From: Areca catechu
Taxonomy: Eukaryota > Streptophyta > Magnoliopsida > Arecales > Arecaceae
Length of the DNA stretch: 64,000 nt
Direction of reading: 5' to 3'
Assembly: GCA_021397845.1 (NCBI GenBank)
Contig: CM038052.1
Location: 35,572,449 to 35,636,448 of the forward strand
Part shown: positions 24,053 through 34,287 of the stretch, one piece after another
Numbering within the stretch: position 1 is the first letter of the stretch
How the letters are laid out: each line of letters opens with the position of its first letter
Notes under the pieces: model-generated
The model's database searches: none
Seen by the model: only the letters and a program-made list of their open reading frames with translations
Told to the model about the DNA's origin: nothing
Position numbers and translations under genes: made by a program

Positions 24053-25331
24053 TGCCGCTACACCCTGCCATCCTCTGGGTCAGCCCGTCACTGATGTCAG
24101 GGGTGAGGAGATCCGGGCTACGACCGGGGCCGCGATGGAGGTGCTGCCTGCATCGGCACCAGCTTGTCAGCCTCCCCCCGGGATCCTTCAACCAGCGGGG
24201 CAAGGCCGCCCGCTCACGGAGAGAGCAGGAGGGAGGAGGCGCGGCGCCATCTCCCCTTCAGGTTGGGGCCAGAAAGTTCATTTCTCTTGAGTCCCGAGCT
24301 AGTCGAACGTATGATGGATTTCTCTATCCAGGTATGCGACCGGTAAGAGATGGTCGGGATGCGGTTGACCGATGTCATCAGCGCCATCTTTCCCCAGTTG
24401 TACTCGGTGAGCTATCCCCGTCTTTCTTTTCTTCTTCTTCTTTCTTTTTTTTTTTTTAGGCTGACCTCATTTCATGGTGCAGATCGATGCTGAGGCCCTT
24501 TTCAGCAAGGGCTGCTACCAGAGCTGGGAGCGTCTCGAGTGGCAATAGGCCACCGAGATTTCGTCTTTGAAGGCCGACCTGAAGGAGAAGGTCGGGGCGA
24601 ACGTGGTCCTTGAGTTGAAGGTCAAGGACCTTGAGAAAGAGCTCGCCGATGCTGAGGGGCGAGCGAAGGGACTCCTGGCAGCTCGTGACCTGGAGCGGAG
24701 CTTCTTAAAGAAGGCGATCAATGACCTCTCCATCATCGAGAAAAAGCTTAACTGGTACAGTATCGAGGCCGATCGGCACAAGGAGGTCGCCCGAGCTGCC
24801 CAGGTGGAGCTGGCACCTGGGAAGGAGAAACTTGCCATAGCTGAGAAGGCGGTAGAGATGGCAGCCAACTCGATGGAGGTAGCTAGGCTAGAGGCCGCCG
24901 AGTTGAGGAGGGTGGCCGCTGAGGCCACGAAGGGTGTTGAGGACGCCGTCACCAGATTCAAGGCTTCAGAGGACTTCGTCACTGAAATCCAGCAGATGGC
25001 GTTGGACTCCTTTTATAAGGGTTTCATGTACCTGCACAGCCTGGTCGAGGTGCTTATTCCTGACAAGGACTGTAGCTGCCTCAGGTACCTTTCGGCCTCG
25101 GAGGCGGAGGCTGGCGAGGAGGTCGTCATGGGAGTCGTGGGCCCAGAGCCTTCGATGCCAGCTATGGGTGACCCTTCCGAAGTTAAGGCAGGCCAGCCAG
25201 AAACTTCTCGGCCTCAGGATCTAGCAAAGAAGCCGGCCGTGACCCTTTTCTTCCTTGCTTCATTTTGTACTTTTATTTCTTGTATTCAACCAGGGTCACC
25301 CGGCATGTCGGGGGCCCAAAAGAACTTGTAA
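24053..25331 (+). pseudogene. E4 antisense coiled-coil gene, 3' part
   Basis: This runs opposite to the element. The open part 24567-25331 starts with TTG, not ATG, and its frame extends upstream past an in-frame TAG at 24547 to about 24480 (IDAEALFSKGCYQSWERLEW). A pyrimidine-rich run followed by TTTAG (24421-24460) or CAG (about 24482) looks like a 3' splice site, so this is probably a last exon. Residues 1-140 are a long heptad-patterned coiled coil rich in Lys, Glu and Ala, followed by a conserved ALDSFYKGFMY-like segment and an acidic tail. It is homologous to the E5 frames at 41163-41999 and 42738-43222. The 5' exons appear lost to the deletion that truncated the LTR. Extra antisense frames are known in Tat elements; their function is unresolved. 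Confidence 0.6.
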
Positions 25332-25509
25332 CTTGTGTTTAATCAATGAAGCTTGAGCTTCTTTATCATCTGTTCTCTTTGCCTGGTTCTTCCCTTCTTT
25401 CTCTCTTTCTTTCATTCCCTTTCTTCTTTTCTCTTCTTCTTCTTTTTTTTTTTGCATGGGGAGATCAGAGAGAAGGGCTTCACCTTGCTTGGGGTGAAGT
25501 AATGACACT

Positions 25510-26435
25510 TGAGAGCTGCTAGGCTCGAAGGTGTTGTTGTCTGAGAGCTAGCTTGGAGGTCCCTTGGCTGGGGATCTGAGCTCTGGTCTTGGGTTGGCAT
25601 CCTGGAGCTGGGCTCGGGGACGTTGATGATTGAGAGCTACGTGGCTCGAAGTTCTCTTGGCTGGAGATCTGAGCTCCGGTCTTGAGTGGGCATCCTGGAG
25701 CTGGGCTCGGGGATGTAGATGTCTGAGAGCTACGTGGCTCGAAGTTCTCTTGGCCGGAGATCTGAGCTCCGGTCTTGAGTGGGCATCCTAGAGCTGGGCA
25801 CGGGGACGTAGATGACGAGAGCTGCATGGCTTGAAGTTCTCTTGGTTGGAGATATGAGCTCCGATCTTGAGTGGGCATCCTGGAGCTGGGCTCAGGGACA
25901 TAGATGACCGAGAGCTGCGTGGCTCAAAGTTCTCTTGGCCGGAGATCTGAGCTCTGGTCTTGAGTGGGCGTCCTGGAGCTGGGCTCGGGGACGTTGATGA
26001 CTGAGAGCTGCGTGGCTCGAAGTTCTCTTGGCCGGAGATCTGAGCTCTGGTCTTGAGTGGGCGTCCTGGAGCTAGGCTCGGGGATGTAGATGACTGAGAG
26101 CTGCATGGCTCGAAGTTTTCTTGGCCGGAGATCTGAGCTCCGATCTTGTGTGGGCATCCTGGAGCTGGGCTCGGGGATGTTGATGACTAGAGCTGTGTGG
26201 CTTGAAGTTCTCTTGGCTGGAGATTTGAGCTCCAGTCTTAAGTGGGCATCCTAGAGCTGGGCTCAGGGATGTAGATGACTAAGAGCTGCGTGGCTCGAAG
26301 TTCTCTTGGCCGGAGATCTGAGCTCCGGTCTTGAGTGGACGTCCTGGAGCTGGGCTTAGGGACGTAGATGATTGAGAGCTGCGTGGCTCGAAGTTCTCTT
26401 GGCCGAAGATCTGAGCTCTGGTCTTGAGTTTGGAA
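25510..26435. repeat. Tandem array, 93-bp unit, about 10 copies
   Basis: The marker CATCCTGGAGCTGGGCTC recurs at 25601, 25694, 25787, 25879, 25972, 26065, 26158, 26250 and 26343, with steps of 93 or 92 bp. On the minus strand each unit encodes about 31 residues (SSDLRPRELRATQLS and similar), because 93 is divisible by three. The open frames there are repeat products. The units differ from one another by a few bases. Confidence 0.9.
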
Positions 26436-26469
26436 GGTGGTGGCTTCGATGATGTACTTCCCTCTCATT

Positions 26470-26870
26470 CTCTTTCTTTCCTTCCCCTCTCACCTTTTTG
26501 ATGAGTGAGGAGATCAGAGATAAGGGTGCTTGCCGTGTTCCTCTCTTGTTCTCTTTCTTTCCTTCCCTCTCTTTTTTTCCTTTTCTTCTTTCTTTTGTTT
26601 TTTTTTAGAGTGGGGAGATCAAAAAGAGGATGCTTGTAGTGCCCCCCCTTTGTTCTCTTTCTTTCCTTCCCCTCTCGTCTTCTTTTCGAGTAGGGAGATC
26701 AGAGAAGGGGGGTTGCCCCCTTTGTTCTCTTTCTTTCCTTCCCCTCTCGTCTTCTTTTCGAGTAGGGAGATCAGAGAAGGGGGTTTGCCGGGCTCCCCCC
26801 TTTGTTCTCTTTCTTTCCTTGCCCTCTCGTCTTCTTTTCGAGTGGGGAGATCAGAGAAGGGGGTTACCGG
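26470..26870. repeat. Tandem array, 72-80-bp pyrimidine-rich unit
   Basis: TTGTTCTCTTTCTTTCCTTCC recurs near 26540, 26650, 26722 and 26802, with related starts near 26468. Each is followed by a GGGAGATCAGAGAA-like stretch. The last three units are 72 and 80 bp apart. It is not coding. Confidence 0.75.
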
Positions 26871-27189
26871 TCTTGATTGCCTTGGAGCTAGGCTCGAGGC
26901 CTTCCTGGACATGGAGCTAGGCTCGGGCCCAGGGGCTGCCTGAGGTCTTGGCTCAAGTCTTTGGTGCCTTGGAGCTAGGCTCAAGGCATTGATGGGAGCT
27001 ACGTGGCCCCATGATCTCTTGGCATCTCGGAGCTGGGCTCGGAGACGTTTGAGATGGAGAGCGGCTTGGCTTGAAGTTTTCTTGGTCGAAGACCTGAGCT
27101 CCAGTCTTGAGCCGGTGTCCTGTAGCTCAGCTCGGGGATGTTGTTGACTACGAGCTGCTTGGCTCAAAGGTCTCTTGGCCAGAGATCTG

Positions 27190-27650
27190 AGCTTCGATCT
27201 TGAGTTGGTGTCCTGGAGCTGGGCTCAGGGATGTTTGAGATGGAGAGCTACGCGGCTCGAAGATCCTCTGACATCCTGGAGCTGGGCTCGGGGATGCTTG
27301 GAGTTGGGAGCTATGTGGCTCGAAGTTCTCTTGACATCCTGGAGCTGGGCTCGGGGATGCTTGGAATTAGGAGATACGTGGCTCGAAAATTTTTTGACAC
27401 CCTGGAGCTGGGCTCGGGGATGCTTGGAGTTGGGAGCTATGTGGCTCGAAGATCTTCTGACATCCTGGAGCTAGGCTCGGGGATGCTTGGAATTGGGAGC
27501 TTCGTGGCTCGGAGATCCTCTAACATCCTAGAGCTGGGCTCAGGGATGCTTGGAGCTGGGAGCTACGTGGCTCGGAGATCCTCTAACATCCTAGAGCTGG
27601 GCTCAGGGATGCTTGAAGGTCCTCTGACGTCCTGGAGCTGGGCTCGGCGA
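27190..27650. repeat. Tandem array, 63-bp unit, about 6-7 copies
   Basis: CATCCTGGAGCTGGGCTC recurs at 27272, 27335, 27398, 27461, 27524 and 27587, exactly 63 bp apart. The unit shares its core with the 93-bp array upstream, so the two arrays are length variants of one repeat family. Plus-strand frames repeat a 21-residue motif (ILELGSGMLG...). Confidence 0.9.
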
Positions 27651-27699
27651 TGCTGTCGATTCTTTCCTGCAAGACATGTGGATACCCGTGCAAGGGAGA

Positions 27700-28240
27700 A
27701 ATCGTTATCATGATTGTTGGTAAGGGGACTTACCTTGTCGGGGGCATCTTCGTAGGTCGTAGGCCCTCCTCCTTTGGGGGAGCCTGATGCCGTTGAGTTC
27801 TTCGAGGCAACGGACCCCTCGTTATGGGGCTTCGGCCGCCTCGTGGGGGGCTTCCTGTGGTGGTTCGTGATCGTCATCCCAACGACCGTGGCATCTTTGT
27901 TTGCCTTTCTCTTTCGCTTTCTTCTCCCCTCATGACGGGGAGATGACTCTCGGGGCCCCCTGCCCCCCGAGCCTTCTTGATGAGCTTCTTGATCTCCTGC
28001 TTACGGTTGCGACAATTTTTGATGCTATGGCCGTGATCGCACTGGAGGTGATGATACTCCGCCTCGCTGCGACCGGTGAGGGGCTTCACCGATGGCGAGC
28101 GTTGTAGACTGGTGGCTCGCTAGCTGAGCCTCAATACTAATGAACTAGTGGGAGAACTCTGCTAGCATACGCTCGTGCTTCTCAGGCACGTATTCACTGT
28201 GTGCCTGAGGGCACCCACGTCGCCAATCTGTTGACCTTTC
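27700..28240 (-). pseudogene. E4 gag C-terminal fragment
   Basis: The minus-strand frame at 27874-28089 contains EYHHLQCDHGHSIKNC followed by a basic helix (KQEIKKLIKKA). This matches the C-terminal end of Tat gag, where a C..H..H..C motif lies before the protease; compare the E5 gag CQFHRDHAHNIEEC. Upstream readable pieces extend to about 28230. No N-terminal gag or protease is present. The fragment shows that E4 derives from a Tat element that lost pol. Confidence 0.6.
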
Positions 28241-28338
28241 TAGCTTGCGTTGTCACCTTTCTTCCACGGTATGTTGACCTGTGGGGAGGCGGAGGACTTA
28301 GTCACGCTCGTCCTGCCCCCCTTCCTAGCGTGCCAATT

Positions 28339-30121
28339 TGTTGCCGCCAACATCGTTATGGCCCGTAGCTACTATCTGCACCAAAGATGCGCTCCCCCTG
28401 CCGCCCAGCCATCCTCGGCTCCCGGACCTCCGCGCTGGGTGCGGTCGCCTTGCCGCCCGACGGTCCTCCATTCTTGAACCTGCGAGACAGGGGTTAGAGA
28501 CCCGTGTTGGGGTTTCCAGCGGGGGCACTTCAATGATCAGGTCAGTGACGATCCAGGAGAACAGATCCTCCTGGTCGGGCCCCTCTTGATGGACTTCGCT
28601 CTAGGAGGAGTAGAAAATGTGTGTGAAGGTGAAAACGTTGCAGGGGAGATTGATAGCGGGGACAGAGGGGTGCCATGTTCCTCCGCCTCTCCTTGTATCC
28701 CTCGTTTTCCTTCAACTGTGGTGGTAGCGGTGCTTTGCCCTCCTGGTCGGGCTTGCACTTGTGCTCGTGGTAGTGGTGGTGCCATGCCCCTCTTGCTGGT
28801 GGGGGTTGCACTCCTTCTCCTCTTTTTTCTTTCTCTCTCTCTCTGGCTTGTCTTTTTTGCCTGTGTGTTCTTGAGTTGTTGTGTGTTACCTTCGAGTTTT
28901 GTTGCAAACTAGGTTACCATTGGGCGCTTGTCTCGGGATCCCCGCCAGGCTGTCAGGTGCATGTGGCGGTGTCCCGAGGAGTCATTTCTGATTCATGATA
29001 AGGGGAGTTGTCAGGCACTCCAGCATTCCTCTTGGTTGCCTCATTCGAGAAAATTTGGCAGTGCCTCGAATGGCGGGCAGCCACCCGCGGGATTCGAATC
29101 TCCCGGTTGGCTTTCTTTCTTGGGCGATCTGAGTGGTTGGTGAGGAGTGTGACATCTCGATCAACGTGCTGCTTGCCTTTCTAGTGTAATTGGTGGTCAC
29201 AGGTGGTAAGTACAGCCTGGAAGGCGCTTCAGTGCAGTCCTCGGGCAGCTCGTCGGTGTTCTGGGCTGGCGATGACCTCGTCCGAGCTGGGGCTGAGCTG
29301 GAATGGTAGGGCTCGCTCCAACCTATGCGCTCTGAGCTTGGAGGAGGGTAGAGAGTGGGCCCGGTCCGGAGGGCGCGCGCTCGGAGAGGCTCCACATTGG
29401 TGGGTGAGCGCTTTTGCTCAACCTCGACCATAGGGCACTAACCTCCGAGGGTCTCGCTCCGAAGGGCAGGAGGCGGACCCGGTCCAGAGGGCGCGCGCTC
29501 GGAGAGGCTCCATATTGGCGGGTGAGCACTGGGCTCGACCTCGATCGCAGGGCACTAGCCTTCGAGGGTCTCGCTCTAGAGGGCAGAAGGTGGACCCGGT
29601 CCAGAGGGCGTGCACTCGGTGAGGCTCCACATCGGCGAGTGAGCGCTGAGCTCGACCTCGATCGCAGGGCACTATCCTTCAAGGGTCTCGCTCTGGAGGG
29701 TGGATGGCGAACCCGGTCCAAAGGGCGCACGCTTGGAGAGGCTCTACATTGGTGGGTGAGCACTGAGCTCGACCTCAACTGCATGGCACTAGCCTCTGAG
29801 AGTCTCGCTTTGGAGGGCGGAAGGCGAACCCGGTCTAGAGGGCGCGCGCTCGGAGATGCTCCATATCGACGGGTGAGCGCTTAGCTCGACCTCGATCGTA
29901 GGGCACTAACCTTCGAGGGTCTCGCTCTGGAGGGTGGAAGATGGCTCCGACCTAGGCATCCCGAGCTTGCGGGCATGACCTGACAGAGGACTGAGCTCGG
30001 CTTGTTGTTCCGAGGGAGCTCAGCTCAGCTCGGTAGCAAAATTTGAGCTAGAGAGTCGACGCGGCATCTTTTCTTGACGTGGCGCCTGCCGGTTCCTCCC
30101 GTCAGCGATCCCTCCACATCA
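28339..30121 (-). repeat. E4 5' LTR (right copy, complete)
   Basis: This copy is 1783 bp, TGTTGCCGCC to CACATCA. The first 787 bp match the truncated left copy. The remainder includes a 117-bp tandem array and a GC-rich U3 end. Adjacent on the minus strand (28312-28338) is ATTGGCACGCTAGGAAGG, very similar to the E5 primer region. Confidence 0.88.
29340..29945. repeat. Tandem array, 117-bp unit, about 5 copies inside the LTR
   Basis: The marker AGGGCACTA (or close variants) recurs at 29432, 29549, 29666, 29783 and 29900, exactly 117 bp apart. Each unit also carries CCCGGTCCAGAGGGCG and CTCGGAGAGGCTCCA. Because 117 is divisible by three, long frames stay open on both strands (29323-29784 minus, 29414-29884 plus). 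Those are repeat artefacts, not genes. Confidence 0.92.
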
Positions 30122-30126
30122 CTTAT

Positions 30127-30504
30127 AAAAGTGTATGATTTACCCTCAGTCTAAGATCGACAAGTGTAAGATTATTAAGGTAAGGGTAGCTCCAAATATA
30201 TATTTATTCAGCTTTATATCCCCCATGAAATAAAATAATTCCTAACTGTATGCATAATATTGTATAAAGGGAAACGAAGACATCGAGGAATTTTCTTGAG
30301 CTCTCCTGCCAACTCAGCCAATGGAGCCTATTTGAGTCAGGATTTGCTAAACCTAAACATGCTAAAAAAAAAATTATTAGAAAGAAAGAAGCTGGGTTGC
30401 CTCCTAAGAGCGCTAAGTTTAATGTCTTCAGCCAGACAAAGCAGTGATAGCAGGCTAATCAAGATATGTTGGTTTATAAAGAACTATGGCTTCCTCCATA
30501 GATT
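30127..30504 (-). other. E2 sequence between E4 and the end of integrase
   Basis: This is the continuation of the E2 3' untranslated region right of E4. It includes the AEDIKLSA-like pol-end relic near 30420 that is also found in E1. No gene is visible. Confidence 0.6.
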
Positions 30505-31560
30505 CTATGGATAATTCCAAGAATTGTTTTGATCGTTGACCATTAACATTGAAAACAACACATTACTTCGGTTTTTAATTTCTACAGCCCCATACGGAAA
30601 GACTTCCTTAACTATGAAAGGTCCTGTCCATCTAGACCTAAGCTTTCTAGGAAAAAGATGTAACCTTGAATTATAAAAAAACTTTTTGTCCATGAGTAAA
30701 AGATTTTCTATGAATTTTTGATCATGAAATACTTTTGTTCTTTCTTTGTACATCTTAGCATTCTCATAAGCTTCATTTCTAAGTTCTTCTAATTAATTGA
30801 TCTAAAGCTTCCTATAGTTTTTTTCTAAGTCCAAGTCCATGTTCAATTTTTTAATTACCTACATAGCTTTGTATTCTAATTCAACAAGCAAGTGACATGA
30901 TTTTCCAAACACAATCCTATAAGGAGACATTCCTAGGTTGGTCTTATAGACAGTGCGATATGCCTAGAGTGCATCAACTAATTTCAAAGACCAATCTTTT
31001 CTATTGGCATTAACAGTCTTCTCCAAGATTTGCTTGATTTGTCTATTAGATACTTCTACATGCCCATTAGTTTGAGGATGATATGGTGTATCTAACTTAT
31101 GGGTAACATTATATTTTTTCATTAATATGGCAAAGGGTCGGTTGCAGAAGTGTGTCCCCCGATCACTAATGATTGCTCTAGGAATACCAAAACGAGAGAG
31201 AATATTTTTCTTAAGAAACTTAATGATCACTTTGCTATCAGTGGATCTACATGGAACAGCTTCTACCCACTTAGACACATAATCAACAACCACTAAAATA
31301 TATTCATTTCCAAAGGAGTTTGGAAATGGTCCCATAAAATCAATTCCCCATACATCAAAAATCTCAACCACCAAGATTGGATTAAGCAGCATCATATCTC
31401 TCTTGGTGATCTGACCTATTTATTGGCACCGAGCACAACTCTTACAGTACACATTTGCATCCTTAAATAAATTAGGCCAATAAAATTAACATTGAAGTAC
31501 TTTGGTAACTATCTTCTTAGATGCAAAGTGACCACCATAGGCTTGATCATGACAAGATGT
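30505..31560 (-). pseudogene. E2 integrase
   Basis: This is the Gypsy integrase that inserts element DNA into the chromosome. In minus-strand order: an HHCC-type zinc region (about 31400-31560, ending CKSCARCQ); the catalytic core at 30964-31395 with WGIDFMGPFP (first Asp), IISDRGTHF (second Asp) and YHPQTNGHVEV (Glu); and a GPF/GPY-type C-terminal module at 30505-30753 (LRSRWTGPFIVKEVFPYGAVEI). All three catalytic positions are kept, but stops occur near 30962, 30878 and 30796 and in the zinc region. Confidence 0.88.
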
Positions 31561-31809
31561 TAGAATACTTCTAACCTCATTATCCGGAACACACCTCCTA
31601 ATGATCTGATCAGGACACTGTTTAAATAAGTATGGATCATCCTAGATGAAATACTTCACTTGAGAAAAGAATTTATGTTTATCCTGAGTAGTCCAATGAC
31701 AAGGAACTTTACCAATGGCTAAATAAATAACGATATCAGCATACCATGGTTTAGTGGACACGGATATGAGTTGTTCATCTGAAAAATACTCATTGATAGG
31801 TGGTTCACT

Positions 31810-32110
31810 AGATGGTGCGACAATGATTCAGGACAAGTGATCAGCTACAACATTCTCTGTTCCTTTCTTAACCTTAATTTCTAGGTTAAATTCTTGAAGG
31901 AGCAGAATCCATCTTATTAGGTGTGCCTTAGCATCTTTCTTTGCTAGGAGATATTTGATGGCTGAGTGGTCAGTATAAATGATGGTATGTGACCCAACCA
32001 AGCATGACCTAAATTTTTCTAGGGCAAACACAACGACTAGGAACTCCTTTTCTGTGATCGTGTAATTAAGCTGCGCATCATTTAATGTTTTACTGGCATA
32101 ATAAATAACT
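31810..32110 (-). pseudogene. E2 RNase H fragment
   Basis: The open piece 31828-32031 contains MFALEKFRSCLVG, IIYTDHSAIKYLL and the ENVVADHLS end typical of Gypsy RNase H, downstream of RT in the usual order. The sequence between 32110 and 32470 is the RT-RNase H linker with stops. Confidence 0.8.
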
Positions 32111-32469
32111 CTAGGTAGCTTAATAATCCTTTGACCTAAAACTGCACCTACAGCATGATCAGATGCATCACACTGAGTTCAAAGGATTCACTGCATATGG
32201 GTGGATCAATGATGGGTGCAAAAATGAGTGTCTTTTTAAGAAATTCAAAAAACTCTAAGCACTCAGGAGTAAGCTCAAATTTTGCTTCCTTTGCTAACAT
32301 ATTTGTCAATGGACAAGCCACTTTGCTAAAATTGGGTACGAACCTTTTGTAAAATCCAGCATGTCCTAAAAATGAACGAATTTCTTTAACAGACTTAGAT
32401 GGTGGAAGACTTGCAATCAGCTCAACTTTGACCTTATCAACTTCTATTTCTCTTTTTGAAACTACATGG

Positions 32470-33410
32470 CTAAGAATTATACCTTATCTAACCATGAACT
32501 GACATTTTTTCTATTTGAGAATTAAATGCTTCTCCTTATATCTTTCTAAAACTAGTATTAGATGGTTTAAACATTCGGAGAAGGTAGGGCCAAACACAGA
32601 AAAGTCATCCATAAAAATTTCTAAGATTTGTTCAACCATGTCAGAAAAAATGCTGATCATACATCTTTGGAAGGTCGCTGGTGCATTGCATAACCCAAAG
32701 GGCATACGCCTATAAGCAAATGTTCCAGATGGACACGTGAATGTAGTCTTTTCTTGATCATCAGGAGCTATGGGGATCTGATTATAGCCAGAGTATCCAT
32801 CAAGAAAATAGTAAAACTCTTGTTCGGCTAATTTCTCTAACATCTGGTCAATAAATGACAAAGAAAAGTGATCTTTCCTTGTCGCAGCATTCAGTTTCCT
32901 ATAGTCTATATAGACCCTCCATCCTGTTTGGGTTCTAGTTGGGATAAGTTCATTTGCTTCATTTTGAATCACTATTACTCCAGACTTTTTAGGTATTACT
33001 TGAGCAAGACTTACCCACAAACTATCAGAAATAGGATAAATGATTTCATTATCAAGTTACTTCAAAATCTCTTTCTTGACTACTTCTTTCATTATTGGAT
33101 TTAATTTCCTTTGAGCTTCTCTAGTTGGTTTAGCCTCTTCCTCTAGGTGTATCCTTTGTTGAACTATGGAAGGACTTATTCCCTTAATATCTGTCTTGGT
33201 CCAGCCTATTGCTTCTTAATTTTCTTTTAGAATAGTCAAGAGCTCCTCCTCTTGTTTAGGATTTAAGTCTGATGCAATAATTACATGCAAGGTTTCATCT
33301 GGACCTAAATATGCATACTTCAAGTACTTGGGGAGGGGTTTCAATTCTAACTTGGGTGCCTCTTCTTTTAATGGCTTGGTTGATGGTTTAACCATTTCCA
33401 TGAGTGTTTC
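32470..33410 (-). pseudogene. E2 reverse transcriptase
   Basis: This is an Athila-lineage RT. The upstream linker 33216-33401 has LELKPLPKYLKYAYLG, the usual PR-RT boundary. The RT core at 32511-33020 (169 residues) contains WVSLAQVIPKKSG, GWRVYIDYRKLN, FLDGYSGYNQI, PFGLCNAPATFQ and the catalytic FMDDFSVFG. That piece is uninterrupted. A gap with stops lies at 33021-33215, where the first RT motifs belong. Confidence 0.92.
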
Positions 33411-33613
33411 AGTAGGAGGCTCCCATCTCTTGCCATTTTTATCATCACCAAGTATTTTATCAATATCTTCATATTCATGTGTTGGCCAGATACTCGACTT
33501 GAGATCAACTTCCTCTTCGCTAATGTCTATAGGTTCATAAATCTTATCTTGGATTACATTTACATTAGCATGATTGGTAGATTCCTATTCTAAATTGAAT
33601 ATATTCAGTTTAA

Positions 33614-33990
33614 TAGTCATATTCCCAAAAATAGTTTCATAAGCCCATTTCGACAATTGATTTCAGCATTAGTAATAGCTAGGAATGGTCTTCCTAAAAT
33701 AACTGGGATATGACCTTTAGGATTCGATACTGGTTCAGTTTCCAAAACGATAAAATCAACAGAGAAAATAAAATTGCCAACCTTAATTAAGACATCCTCT
33801 ACCATTCCTTTAGAGATTCTAAAAGACCAGTTTGCTAATTGTAATGTGATCCCTGTTGGATGTAGTTTTTCCAATCCCAATTGCTTATAAACTGAATATG
33901 GCAAGATATTTACACTAACCCCTAAATCAAGTAATGCCTTCTCAATATGGGTTTCTCCTATAAGACAGGAAACTGTTAGAGATCCTGGAT
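33614..33990 (-). pseudogene. E2 aspartic protease
   Basis: The frame shows ALLDLGVSVNILPYSVY at its start (about 33890-33935), where Athila elements have DLG in place of the usual DSG/DTG active-site triplet. It continues to the GHIPVILGRPFL motif near 33690. The open stretch 33617-33904 covers most of the domain. It would cleave the gag-pol polyprotein. It is broken by stops on both sides. Confidence 0.85.
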
Positions 33991-34287
33991 CTTTTTACTT
34001 TATAGGCATGTGACTTAACAAATATGAACTCACACTTGCTACTAAGAAAGCTCTCTTTGGTATATTGGTAATCCTTTTATTAGTACAAAGGTCTTTTAAG
34101 AATTTGGCATAAGTCAAACCTGTTAGATCTTGTCTAGTAGAGGAATATTTACTTGAACTTTCTTAAACACCTCTAACATTTTAACTAAATGTTCCGATTA
34201 TTTATTAGACATTAATCGATTTGGAAAATGAGCTTTAGAAATTATGGGTTCCTGATTTGGTAGACTATTAGTGGTTTAAATAGCTTG

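Larger units (their letters stand above)
23269..30121 (-). mobile_element. E4: Tat-type Gypsy element lacking pol
   Basis: It starts TGTTGCCGCC and ends CACATCA, and CTTAT is duplicated at 23264-23268 and 30122-30126. It reads on the minus strand: the right LTR is complete (28339-30121), the left is truncated (23269-24052). Next to the right LTR is a Tat-like primer region (28312-28338, the same layout as E5), then a gag C-terminal fragment, a large field of tandem repeats and an antisense coiled-coil frame. No protease, RT or integrase is present. It resembles a large non-autonomous derivative that would have needed enzymes from a relative such as E5. The high-GC content stands out against the E2 sequence around it. 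Confidence 0.88.

Noticed and set aside
23467..24094. Cluster of Cys/Trp-rich and Pro-rich short frames that resemble small secreted proteins
   Set aside because: They are inside the E4 LTR and reappear in the second LTR at 28537-29143.
25510..27650. Regular direct repeats that could suggest a CRISPR-like or satellite locus
   Set aside because: The units are directly adjacent, with no unique spacers, and lie inside a retrotransposon. This is a tandem array, and too short to call satellite DNA.
29323..29884. Long open frames of about 150 codons on both strands with a repeated peptide
   Set aside because: They are products of the 117-bp tandem array, whose period is divisible by three.
30505..33410. 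RT-bearing region considered as an integrated pararetrovirus
   Set aside because: Gene order (protease, RT, RNase H, integrase), LTRs and an Asp-tRNA primer site identify a Gypsy element. There is no coat or movement protein, and pararetroviruses lack integrase.
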